Assembly: GCA_016712145.1 (NCBI GenBank) | Contig: JADJRO010000003.1 | Coordinates: forward strand, 496,001 to 560,000 | Direction: 5' to 3' | Source of the DNA: Saprospiraceae bacterium | GTDB taxonomy: Bacteria > Bacteroidota > Bacteroidia > Chitinophagales > Saprospiraceae | DNA length: 64,000 nt | In this document: positions 44,478 to 52,129 of the stretch, piece after piece | Numbering within the stretch: position 1 is the first letter of the stretch | How the letters are laid out: each line of letters opens with the position of its first letter | Notes under the pieces: generated by a model | What the model was told of the DNA's origin: nothing | Seen by the model: only the letters and a program-made list of their open reading frames with translations | The model's database searches: none | Translations under genes and position numbers: made by a program

Positions 44478-45119
44478 CTATTTTTTTGAATGTATCCATG
44501 CAGAAATTAAACCGATTAACATGGGTAAAACAGATAGAATCAGAATTGCTAAAACTATAATAGAGAAATTTTCTTTGACTACAGGAATATTTCCAAATAA
44601 ATAACCAACCCCAACAACAGGAATTATCCATAACAATGCACCTACCACATTATACACTGTAAATTTATACGAATCCATTTGACTAATGCCAGCAACAAAA
44701 GGAACAAAAGTTCTTATAAAAGGAATGTAGCGGCCTAGAATCAGTGCTTTTCCACCATGTTTTTCATAAAACAAATGTGTTTTGTCCAGATAATCTTTAC
44801 GAATGTATTTTCGATCTTTCTCAAAAATTCTGGGTCCAAAATATTTTCCAATTGTAAAATTGAGTTGATTTCCCAATACAGCACCAAGAATACAGATTAA
44901 ACACAAAACAAAAAGGTTCATGTTACCTGTAGCAGCCATGGTTCCTGCTGCAAATAATAAAGAATCTCCCGGCAAAAAAGGTGCTATAACTAATCCTGTT
45001 TCACAAAATAAAATTAGAAATAAAATAATATAGATCATGATCCCATAGGTCGCTACGAGTTCCGACAAATGACTATCTATATGTAAAATAAAATCAATCA
45101 ACTGATTTATCCACTCCAT
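44478..45119 (-). CDS. DedA-family membrane protein
   Basis: From ATG 45119 the product has 213 residues; an earlier in-frame ATG (45152) gives an unsupported extension. The DedA signatures are present: FCETGLVIAPFLPGDSLLF near residue 45 and GRYIPFIRTFVPFVAG near 135, with five or so hydrophobic helices. DedA proteins act in membrane homeostasis and undecaprenyl-phosphate or lipid flipping; individual roles vary. The gene is divergent from the PKD-like membrane protein and upstream of the symporter, with which it probably forms an operon. Confidence 0.9.
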   Translation of the reverse strand: MEWINQLIDFILHIDSHLSELVATYGIMIYIILFLILFCETGLVIAPFLPGDSLLFAAGTMAATGNMNLFVLCLICILGAVLGNQLNFTIGKYFGPRIFEKDRKYIRKDYLDKTHLFYEKHGGKALILGRYIPFIRTFVPFVAGISQMDSYKFTVYNVVGALLWIIPVVGVGYLFGNIPVVKENFSIIVLAILILSVLPMLIGLISAWIHSKK

Positions 45120-45278
45120 ACTGCACAATTTAGGCTGTAAAGATAGACACAATTCAAGCCCAGCATAAATTATTAAAAAGTATATATAAAGGATGCAGAT
45201 TTATAAGGTCTTGATTTTAAATTAAATATATTTATAATTTGTAAAATATTGGTTATCAATAATATATTATAAATTTAG

Positions 45279-45286
45279 TAACTTTG
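45279..45286 (+). promoter_or_regulatory. Candidate -7 box (TAACTTTG) for the PKD-like membrane protein
   Basis: The TAnnTTTG match lies 20 bp before ATG 45307 in the divergent spacer with the DedA gene. No -33 TTG at the correct distance is clear. Confidence 0.4.
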
Positions 45287-45306
45287 TAGCTCCCAATAAT
45301 CTTGAT

Positions 45307-45813
45307 ATGGAACAAGCTGTTCAAACACTAAAAAATCTTCGTAAGGGACTTATACAGGAGCCCTCCAAAGACTTGCTCTTAGCATTATTAATTGCAGTCA
45401 TTGGTTTGACTGGCAGTTACCTTGTTTTAGGTAAATCCATCCTTTCACCTTCTGATACTAATTTTCAAGGGAATTCTCAAGTCGATTATAGTAAGTTAAA
45501 GGCAAAGGATCTATGGTTTGAAGATGTACAGAAGAAGGCAGACGAGTTGCATATTGAAAATCTAAGCATTCAAGGAAATATGACCGTAGGAGGTATCATA
45601 AGAATAAATAATCTCGCATTTGATGCTCAAAAAAATTATAGAATTGATTTTGGGAATGGGATTCAACATCAAATGACATCTCAAGTCATGAGCATGCGAT
45701 ATACCAGTCCAGGTATTTATCTTGTACAGTGTTATTTACAACAGGAAAATCAGTGGCTGTTGATTTCTGCAACCAGTATAAATATAAAAGAAGATAAAAA
45801 CAGATCTTACTAA
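45307..45813 (+). CDS. Single-pass membrane protein with a PKD-like C-terminal domain
   Basis: The 168-residue protein has a cytosolic N-terminus (~20 residues), one hydrophobic helix (about 22-44: LLLALLIAVIGLTGSYLVLG) and an extracytoplasmic domain. From about residue 95 the pattern AFDAQKNYRIDFGNGIQ followed by YTSPGIYLVQCYL matches the strand layout of a PKD domain (FGxG, then YxxPGxYxV), although it is a single copy and diverged. The function is unknown. It is monocistronic in the gap between dedA and the convergent DUF4159 gene. Confidence 0.65.
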   Translation: MEQAVQTLKNLRKGLIQEPSKDLLLALLIAVIGLTGSYLVLGKSILSPSDTNFQGNSQVDYSKLKAKDLWFEDVQKKADELHIENLSIQGNMTVGGIIRINNLAFDAQKNYRIDFGNGIQHQMTSQVMSMRYTSPGIYLVQCYLQQENQWLLISATSINIKEDKNRSY

Positions 45814-45888
45814 AATGCTTCTTTCCTAACAAGCATTCGAATTTTTTATAGGTTTAAGTTTCTAAGGATATTCTGAATTATACAAGTG

Positions 45889-46557
45889 TTATTGTATAAA
45901 AACATATTGAATAATATTAGCTCCCATACGAAGCGCTTGTATTCTCTTTTCTTCAGGATCTTTATGCACTTCAGGATCTTCCCATCCATCTCCTAGATCA
46001 CATTCATAACTATAAAAACAAACCAATCGGCCTTTGTATATCAATCCAAAGCCCTGGGGTGGTTTTTTATCATGCTCATGAATTTTTGGTAAACCGGCAG
46101 GGAAATTAAATTTTTGTTGATAAATAGGATGACTAAAGGGTAATTCAATAAAATCAAGTTCGGGAAATACTTTTTTCATACTTGGCCGAACGTATGGATT
46201 CATTCCATAATTATCATCGATATGTAAAAAACCACCTCCTATTAAATAAGTTCGTAAATTTTGAGCATCAAAATCACTAAATACCACATTGCCATGGCCT
46301 GTCATGTGGACAAAAGGATAATTAAACAATTCAACACTCCCAACTTCAACAGTAGCATAGTTTTGATCAAAATTTGTATGCAATTCTTTGTTGCAAAATT
46401 TTGCAAGATTTGTCAGAGAAGTGGGATTTGCATACCAGTCACCTCCGCCATTGTATTTCAGCAATGCAAGTTTTAATGGCAATGAATTTTTTGGTGTAAA
46501 AGACATGAAACCTGTAGTAAAAAATAGTGCAAGTAGGATTTTAAGTAAATGTATCAT
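45889..46557 (-). CDS. DUF4159-family secreted protein
   Basis: The 222-residue protein has a signal peptide (LLKILLALFFTTGFMSF) and the DUF4159 fold: KLALLKYNGGGDWYANPTSL, YPFVHMTGHGNVVFSD, LIGGGFLHIDDNYGMNPYVRP, IYKGRLVCFYSYECDLGDGWEDPEVH. DUF4159 resembles glutamine-amidotransferase-like folds, and its members in Bacteroidota often sit near gliding or surface operons; the biochemical function is not established. Its ATG overlaps the rsmE stop (ATGA), so it is translationally coupled as third gene of the sucA-rsmE operon. Confidence 0.87.
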   Translation of the reverse strand: MIHLLKILLALFFTTGFMSFTPKNSLPLKLALLKYNGGGDWYANPTSLTNLAKFCNKELHTNFDQNYATVEVGSVELFNYPFVHMTGHGNVVFSDFDAQNLRTYLIGGGFLHIDDNYGMNPYVRPSMKKVFPELDFIELPFSHPIYQQKFNFPAGLPKIHEHDKKPPQGFGLIYKGRLVCFYSYECDLGDGWEDPEVHKDPEEKRIQALRMGANIIQYVFIQ

Positions 46558-47261
46558 TTATTACGAATTGTTTGTAAAATTTGTAGGGCACTTAATCCAG
46601 CTGTTTCTGTCCGCAGTCTATAGTCTCCCAATGAGACCGGGATAAATCCGGTTTCTTTTGCCAACAGAATCTCATCCAATGTAAAATCTCCTGCAGGTCC
46701 GATTAGAACGACTGCGTCAACGTGTGCATTGTATGTGTTTCCTAAAAATATTTTTGAGTCCGGTTCGCAATGTGCAATAAAACGTTGGGACGATGAGACG
46801 CTTCCTTCGACAAATACTTTAAAATCAACCAGTTCATTTATTTCAGGTCGCAATGGGCGCAAGGTTTGTTTTGCTGAACTGGTGATGATTTTGTTTAAAC
46901 GATCAAGCTTTATTTTAGTGTTTTCAGTTCGTTTACAATGGATCGGCACGATTCGATGTACTCCACATTCTACAGACTTTTCAACAAACCATTCAAAACG
47001 ATCCATTTGTTGCGTAGGACTAATTGCTATTGTGATTCGATGTTCACCGCTTTCTTCTTTTTTATAGATGGATTTAATTGAAATAAAGGCATCTGTTTGG
47101 TTAATTTCAGTGAGTACACCCTCAAATATTAATCCGCTAAAATCGGTAACCAATACCACGTCTCCTGATTTGTGCCTGGTAACTCTGATGCAATGATGAT
47201 ATTCGTTCTCCTTGAGAACAAATTGACTTTCAGATAATTTCGTTCCTACAAAAAGATCCAT
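46554..47261 (-). CDS. rsmE: 16S rRNA (uracil-1498-N3)-methyltransferase
   Basis: From ATG 47261 the protein has 235 residues, the usual RsmE length; a longer frame from 47339 has no family support. The N-terminal PUA-like domain (DLFVGTKL, HHCIRVTRHKSGDVVLVTD) is followed by a SPOUT core with QQMDRFEWFVEKSVECGVHRIVPI, SSAKQTLRPLRPEI, LIGPAGDFTLDEI and LGDYRLRTETAGLSAL, which form the knotted SAM-binding site. It methylates U1498 of 16S rRNA. It starts 1 bp after the sucA stop and overlaps the next gene by 4 bp. Confidence 0.95.
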   Translation of the reverse strand: MDLFVGTKLSESQFVLKENEYHHCIRVTRHKSGDVVLVTDFSGLIFEGVLTEINQTDAFISIKSIYKKEESGEHRITIAISPTQQMDRFEWFVEKSVECGVHRIVPIHCKRTENTKIKLDRLNKIITSSAKQTLRPLRPEINELVDFKVFVEGSVSSSQRFIAHCEPDSKIFLGNTYNAHVDAVVLIGPAGDFTLDEILLAKETGFIPVSLGDYRLRTETAGLSALQILQTIRNK

Positions 47262-47262
47262 A

Positions 47263-49983
47263 TTATTTAAATGCAGCTTGTAGAATCTCTTGCAATTGTG
47301 CATCATGGATTTTTTTAAATCCAACAGCTGAAGAAGCACTGGCTGGTCTGCAAATCAACTCCAAATTATTTTTGTTCAGGTTTACCTGAATATAGCTTGC
47401 AGCACCCATATTGGCTGGTTCTTCCTGTACCCAACTGAGACGCGCTGTTTTATACTTATTAAGAATTTTATCTAGCTGAACTTGTGGGAATGGATAGAGT
47501 TGTTCGATGCGTACAATCATGCAATCATCTAATTTTAATTCTTCACGTTTTGATTTTAAGTCATAATAAATTTGACCGGAACAAATTAAAATTTTATTTA
47601 CTTCTGAGGATATTTTATCCACAATAATTTCTTTGAATGTACTCCCTGTTTTAAATTCATCCAATTGTGAATGACAATCAGGGTGTCGAAACAAAGATTT
47701 TGGTGACATCACAATAAGTGGAATTCGAAAATTCCAAAGCAATTGACGTCTTAGAAGATGGAAAAAATTGGCAGGGGTACTCACATTTACCACAACAATA
47801 TTTTGTTCAGCACAATTTTGTAAAAACCGTTCAAGTCTGCCTGAAGAGTGTTCGGGGCCTTGACCATCATATCCATGAGGTAGCAATAAGACCAATCCAC
47901 TCATTCGATTCCATTTACTCTGCGCTGTTGTAATAAACTGGTCTGTAATTACTTGTGCGCCATTAGCAAAATCGCCAAACTGGGCTTCCCAAATCACCAA
48001 TTGATTTGGTGATGCCAAGGAGTATCCATACTCAAATCCCAACACACCAAATTCAGATAATAGCGAGTTATAAATAAAAAAATGGGCTTGTTGATCAGAC
48101 AAATTAGATAATCTGTTGTAATCTTCATTTGTGATCGCATCAAATAAGATGGCATGTCTATGTGAAAACGTACCTCTTTTAACATCTTGGCCACTCAGTC
48201 GCACATTTTTTCCTTCAACCAATAAGCTGGCATAAGCCAATAATTCAGCAAGCGCCCAATCCGTTTTATTAGCGGCTATGAGTTGTTCCCAATTTTGGAA
48301 GAGTCGTTTTATTTTTGGTAAAGGGTTAAAATCTTTTGGAATTTCAAGCATGGATTTTAAAAGAGACTTGATTTGTTCCATAGAAATTCCAGTATCTGGA
48401 TTTTTATCAAAATCTTTGGTTTCTATCTTATTCTTCAAACTTCTCCAGGCCAGTTCAGGCTCTTGATAGGTATAAGGTAAAGTGTTTTGTTTTACTTGGT
48501 CCAGTCGTTCTTGAAGCAAATTCCAAAAGGTTTTTTCCATATTCTGGGCCAGTTGGGCTTGAAGATCTCCACGTGTTTCCAAGTCTTTGATGTATAGTTC
48601 ACGTACGTTTGGATGTTTACTAATAATCTCATACATCCCCGGTTGCGTAAATTTTGGATCATCACCTTCATTGTGTCCGTGTCTGCGATAACACACCATA
48701 TCAATAAAAATGTCCGAATTAAATTGTTGGCGATATTCTGTTGCCAATTTTGCAGCATAGTAAACTGCTTCAGGATCATCGCCATTTACATGAATAACAG
48801 GTGCCTGAATAACGGATGCTACAGAACTTGAATACGTCGAAGAGCGTGCATCGTCAAAGTCTGTTGTAAATCCAATTTGATTGTTAATTATAAAATGGAT
48901 CGTGCCACCCGTATAGTATCCAGGTAATTGAGACATTTGGATCGTCTCATAAACTATGCCTTGACCAGCAATTGCAGAATCACCATGAATCAATATTGGA
49001 AGTATCTTATCATAGTCAGAATGGTACAATATATCAGCTTTTGCTCTGGATAAACCACATGCTACAGGATCAACTGCTTCAAGATGCGAGGGATTGGGTG
49101 CAAGTTTTAATTGCACCATTTTACCGGAATCTGTTTGGATCTGCGAAGAAAAACCTAAATGATATTTTACATCGCCACTTCCAAAGCTAATGTCTGGAAT
49201 GGCATTACCTTCAAACTCATTGAAAATTTGTTCATACGTTTTGCCAATAATGTTAGCCAAAACATTTAAACGACCTCGATGCGCCATACCTATTATTAGT
49301 TCTTCCACACCAAGGGAAGCGCTGGTTTCAATAATGCAATCCAATGCGGGAATGGTGCATTCACCCCCTTCTAGTGAAAATCGTTTTTGGCCGACATATT
49401 TTGTGTGCAGAAATTTCTCAAAAATGACAGCTCCATTTATTTTTTCTAGAATGCGTTTTTTAGTTGTAAGATTCAGGCTAAAATCGACAACAGGAATGCG
49501 TTCTTCAATTTTTTGCTGAAACCAATTTCGCCTTTCAAAGGATTCAATGTATGTAAATTCATATCCAATTTTGGCACAGTAAATGGATTTTAATTGCTCT
49601 AAAATTTCTGACAAGGGTGCATTTGGTAAATTGAGATGTTTTCCTGCTTCAAAACGGACATTTAAATCATTCGAGCTCAATCCAAAATCTTCCAAATCTA
49701 ATTGTGCGTTTCGATCCTTTCTTTTTCGAATCGGGTTCGTATCAGAGAGTAAGTGGCCCCGTGATCGAAAAGCTTGAATTAATTGATAAACTTGAAGTTC
49801 TTTTTCAAATTGGTTTTTACTTTGCTGGCTTTCTCCATCGGGATTGTGCTGTTTTGCAAAATCAAATCCTTTAAAAAATGCCAACCAGGAAGGATCCAAT
49901 GCTTCTGGATTGTTCAAATACGTTTGGTATAGTGAATCAATAAAATCAGGGTTTGCATTATTTAAATATGAAAAGTCCGTCAT
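47263..49983 (-). CDS. sucA: 2-oxoglutarate dehydrogenase E1 component
   Basis: From ATG 49983 the protein has 906 residues (an in-frame ATG at 49998 adds five). It is the thiamine-diphosphate-dependent decarboxylase of the 2-oxoglutarate dehydrogenase complex, making succinyl-CoA with E2 and E3. Motifs include the N-terminal YLNNANPDFIDSLYQTYL that contacts E2, MAHRGRLNVLAN, HLGFSSQ, GDSAIAGQGIVYETIQMS, INNQIGFTT (metal/ThDP motif end), QFGDFANGAQVI and GQGPEHSSGRLERFLQ. No sucB lies beside it. A minus-strand TAACTTTG at 50010-50017 is a likely -7 box. It is first in the sucA-rsmE-DUF4159 operon. Confidence 0.97.
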   Translation of the reverse strand: MTDFSYLNNANPDFIDSLYQTYLNNPEALDPSWLAFFKGFDFAKQHNPDGESQQSKNQFEKELQVYQLIQAFRSRGHLLSDTNPIRKRKDRNAQLDLEDFGLSSNDLNVRFEAGKHLNLPNAPLSEILEQLKSIYCAKIGYEFTYIESFERRNWFQQKIEERIPVVDFSLNLTTKKRILEKINGAVIFEKFLHTKYVGQKRFSLEGGECTIPALDCIIETSASLGVEELIIGMAHRGRLNVLANIIGKTYEQIFNEFEGNAIPDISFGSGDVKYHLGFSSQIQTDSGKMVQLKLAPNPSHLEAVDPVACGLSRAKADILYHSDYDKILPILIHGDSAIAGQGIVYETIQMSQLPGYYTGGTIHFIINNQIGFTTDFDDARSSTYSSSVASVIQAPVIHVNGDDPEAVYYAAKLATEYRQQFNSDIFIDMVCYRRHGHNEGDDPKFTQPGMYEIISKHPNVRELYIKDLETRGDLQAQLAQNMEKTFWNLLQERLDQVKQNTLPYTYQEPELAWRSLKNKIETKDFDKNPDTGISMEQIKSLLKSMLEIPKDFNPLPKIKRLFQNWEQLIAANKTDWALAELLAYASLLVEGKNVRLSGQDVKRGTFSHRHAILFDAITNEDYNRLSNLSDQQAHFFIYNSLLSEFGVLGFEYGYSLASPNQLVIWEAQFGDFANGAQVITDQFITTAQSKWNRMSGLVLLLPHGYDGQGPEHSSGRLERFLQNCAEQNIVVVNVSTPANFFHLLRRQLLWNFRIPLIVMSPKSLFRHPDCHSQLDEFKTGSTFKEIIVDKISSEVNKILICSGQIYYDLKSKREELKLDDCMIVRIEQLYPFPQVQLDKILNKYKTARLSWVQEEPANMGAASYIQVNLNKNNLELICRPASASSAVGFKKIHDAQLQEILQAAFK

Positions 49984-50009
49984 AGGTGAACATAACAATT
50001 AAGGATACG

Positions 50010-50017
50010 CAAAGTTA
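50010..50017 (-). promoter_or_regulatory. Candidate -7 box (TAACTTTG) of the sucA operon
   Basis: The minus-strand TAnnTTTG match lies 27-34 bp upstream of the sucA ATG, the normal leader length range. I saw no -33 match. Confidence 0.45.
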
Positions 50018-50377
50018 CCAGGAGGAGGGTATTTTAGTTTGGATATCCTCTTGAAAGATCCTGGTTCCCACAGGTTCCCACTTATTTAGTTGAAAATTTG
50101 AGAATAAAGAAAAGAACTATAAGCAACCAAAACCTTGGTGTGAAAGAGTTCAACCTAAATTCAGACAGATATATGTGAATAAATCATATTTGTTTATTGC
50201 CTATTTCAAATATTTTATATATTTTTATATAGCTAATGTATAAAATGTGAAATATTAAACACCTATATATTATGATTAAAACAAATCTAATTGCTTGATT
50301 TTCAATAGATTCAATATTATGGAGTTTAATTGTTGATTATCAAGGGAATGTATATTAAAAAAAAAATTATTTTTTTT

Positions 50378-50402
50378 GTGGCAAAAAGTGGTAAAATGTG
50401 GA
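50378..50402 (+). promoter_or_regulatory. Putative MraZ operator: three GTGGN repeats at 10-bp spacing
   Basis: GTGGC, GTGGT and GTGGA start at 50378, 50388 and 50398, each separated by five A/T-rich bases. MraZ regulators bind triple TGGGN-like direct repeats with 5-bp spacers ahead of their own operon. The array here ends 10 bp before the -7 box and covers the -33 region, consistent with autorepression of the dcw cluster. Confidence 0.75.
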
Positions 50403-50411
50403 AATTGTTTC

Positions 50412-50419
50412 TACATTTG
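50412..50419 (+). promoter_or_regulatory. -7 box (TACATTTG) of the dcw promoter
   Basis: This exact TAnnTTTG match lies 29-36 bp before the mraZ start and directly downstream of the GTGGN triple repeat. Confidence 0.6.
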
Positions 50420-50447
50420 TACCAAGGAAACCAACTGAGCTAAAAAA

Positions 50448-50897
50448 ATGTACAATCTAAGCGGTGAGTACGAAGTCAGATTAGACGAAAAGAGCAGACT
50501 GCGGCTGCCCACTGCTTTGAGCGCCCAAATAGGTGAAAGTCCATTAAAGCTTGTTGTTAACCGAGGATTTGAAAAGTGTTTGCTCCTGTACCCGGAGTCA
50601 GTCTGGGTCGAAAAGACGAAGGAAGTCAATCAACTTAATCAATACGTAAGAAAAAACAGAGAATTCGCCAGGTACTTCTTTAGAGGTGCTACGCAATTGT
50701 TGACCGATGCGTCTGGACGTGTCTTGATTCCAAAGCTCTTGCAAGAGCATGCTGGAATAAATCAAGATGTTGTTTTGTTAGCGTATCATCAACATGTGGA
50801 AATCTGGTCCAGAGAATACTATCTCAAGATGGTAGCAGAGGAACCAGAGAATTTTGGAGAATTGGCAGAAGATGTATTTGGACATAAAGATGTCTGA
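50448..50897 (+). CDS. mraZ: Transcriptional regulator MraZ
   Basis: The 149-residue protein has two SpoVT-AbrB-type halves with the paired family motifs EVRLDEKSRLRLP (near residue 8-20) and TDASGRVLIPKLL (near 84-97). MraZ forms a ring-like oligomer that binds direct repeats upstream of its own gene and represses the division and cell wall cluster, as first gene of that operon. A matching repeat array lies upstream here. Its end overlaps the rsmH start by 8 bp, giving coupled translation. Confidence 0.95.
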   Translation: MYNLSGEYEVRLDEKSRLRLPTALSAQIGESPLKLVVNRGFEKCLLLYPESVWVEKTKEVNQLNQYVRKNREFARYFFRGATQLLTDASGRVLIPKLLQEHAGINQDVVLLAYHQHVEIWSREYYLKMVAEEPENFGELAEDVFGHKDV

Positions 50898-51792
50898 GCC
50901 GGATAGATCATATCATCACATCCCGGTATTGCTCAAAGCATCGGTGGATGAATTGGTAACAGATCCTGATGGTGTCTATATAGATGTAACTTATGGTGGT
51001 GGAGGGCACAGCAATGAAATATTAAGTCGCCTCAGCAAAAAAGCTAAACTGTTTTCTTTTGATAAAGACCCCAAAGTTGCAGAACATTTACCGGCTGACA
51101 AGCGGTTTGAATGGATTTATTCTGATTTCAGGTACTTAAAGAAGTACATGGATTATTTTGAAATAAAACAAGTGGATGGAGTTTTAGCAGATCTTGGGCT
51201 TTCTTCGCATCATATCGATGAATCAGATCGCGGTTTTTCTATTTTTTCGGAAAAACCATTTGATATGCGAATGAATACCCGGCAAACACGCACAGCCTAT
51301 CATATTTTGAAAACGTATTCCGAGAATCAATTGGAAGCAATGATCAAAAATTATGGTGAGTTGACAAATGCAAGGTTACTAGCTAAACAGTTGGTCATTG
51401 CAAGGTCTAAATTGAATTTTAATTCTTGTAAAGAAGTTTCAGATTGGGCAATGGGTTTTGCGTATGGAAATAAGATAAAATTTCTTGCACAATTTTTTCA
51501 GTCTTTTCGGATTGAAGTGAATCGTGAAATTGAATCTTTGAAAAACTTGTTAGATCAGGCATCCACAATTATTAAACCGGGAGGTCACATGGTGGTAATA
51601 AGTTACCACTCATTGGAAGATCGTTTAGTAAAACATTGGTTTAAAAATGGAAAGGCAGAAGATACTTTTGAAGTAAATCAAAATGCACCTTTTGTACCAA
51701 AATATAAACATGCGATGCTGCCGGATGAACATGAAATTAAATTGAATTCACGCGCTCGTTCTGCAAAAATGAGAGTAGGAATTAAACAATAA
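50890..51792 (+). CDS. rsmH: 16S rRNA (cytosine-1402-N4)-methyltransferase
   Basis: ATG 50890 gives 300 residues starting MSEPDRSYHHIPVLL, the conserved RsmH start; an ATG at 50854 would overlap mraZ by 44 bp and adds an unrelated leader. Motifs are YIDVTYGGGGHS (SAM site), DGVLADLGLSSHH, ERGFS-like DRGFSIFSEKPFDMRM, and VISYHSLEDRLVKHWF. It methylates C1402 of 16S rRNA together with RsmI. It is the second gene of the cluster, in the standard position. Confidence 0.96.
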   Translation: MSEPDRSYHHIPVLLKASVDELVTDPDGVYIDVTYGGGGHSNEILSRLSKKAKLFSFDKDPKVAEHLPADKRFEWIYSDFRYLKKYMDYFEIKQVDGVLADLGLSSHHIDESDRGFSIFSEKPFDMRMNTRQTRTAYHILKTYSENQLEAMIKNYGELTNARLLAKQLVIARSKLNFNSCKEVSDWAMGFAYGNKIKFLAQFFQSFRIEVNREIESLKNLLDQASTIIKPGGHMVVISYHSLEDRLVKHWFKNGKAEDTFEVNQNAPFVPKYKHAMLPDEHEIKLNSRARSAKMRVGIKQ

Positions 51793-51802
51793 AATTATAA
51801 AC

Positions 51803-52129
51803 ATGAATCCAATAAATACAACTGAAACTGGCAGGAAATACGGGACTGTAAGCAGTATGATTTTTTGGAAGAATAAAATGTATTTTCTCTTTTTACTGGG
51901 CATTATGTTGATGTACATTGCAAATGTTCAATATTCAGAATTTCGTATTCGCAAAGCGCAAATACTTGAAAAAGAAATAACTCAATTGAAGTGGAATTAC
52001 TGGACTATGAAATCAGGAATGATCTTCAATGGAATGGAAGAACAAGTCGGGAAAAAAGTTTCCGAAACGGAGTTAATAATAAAAGATGAAGCTCCAAAAA
52101 TATTAATCCAGCAAGGACAAAAAAATTGA
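51803..52129 (+). CDS. FtsL-like cell division protein (Bacteroidota type)
   Basis: The 108-residue bitopic membrane protein has a short cytosolic tail, one hydrophobic helix (about residues 27-44: FLFLLGIMLMYIANVQY) and a periplasmic heptad-rich helix (about 45-75: RIRKAQILEKEITQLKWNY). This size and layout, and its place between rsmH and the PBP gene, fit the FtsL-like division protein of Bacteroidota. FtsL links FtsQ/B to FtsW/FtsI. Sequence similarity to proteobacterial FtsL is low, so the call rests on architecture and position. The stop overlaps the next start by 1 nt. Confidence 0.8.
   Translation: MNPINTTETGRKYGTVSSMIFWKNKMYFLFLLGIMLMYIANVQYSEFRIRKAQILEKEITQLKWNYWTMKSGMIFNGMEEQVGKKVSETELIIKDEAPKILIQQGQKN

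Larger units (their letters stand above)
49984..50447. other. 464-bp divergent control region between sucA and mraZ
   Basis: There is no gene. The left end holds a minus-strand TAACTTTG -7 box for sucA (50010-50017). The middle (50190-50370) is very AT-rich. The right end carries the putative MraZ operator and a TACATTTG -7 box for the cell wall cluster. Confidence 0.5.

Noticed and set aside
49190..49519. A 109-codon plus-strand frame antisense to sucA
   Set aside because: It lies wholly inside a conserved E1 gene and has no features of its own.
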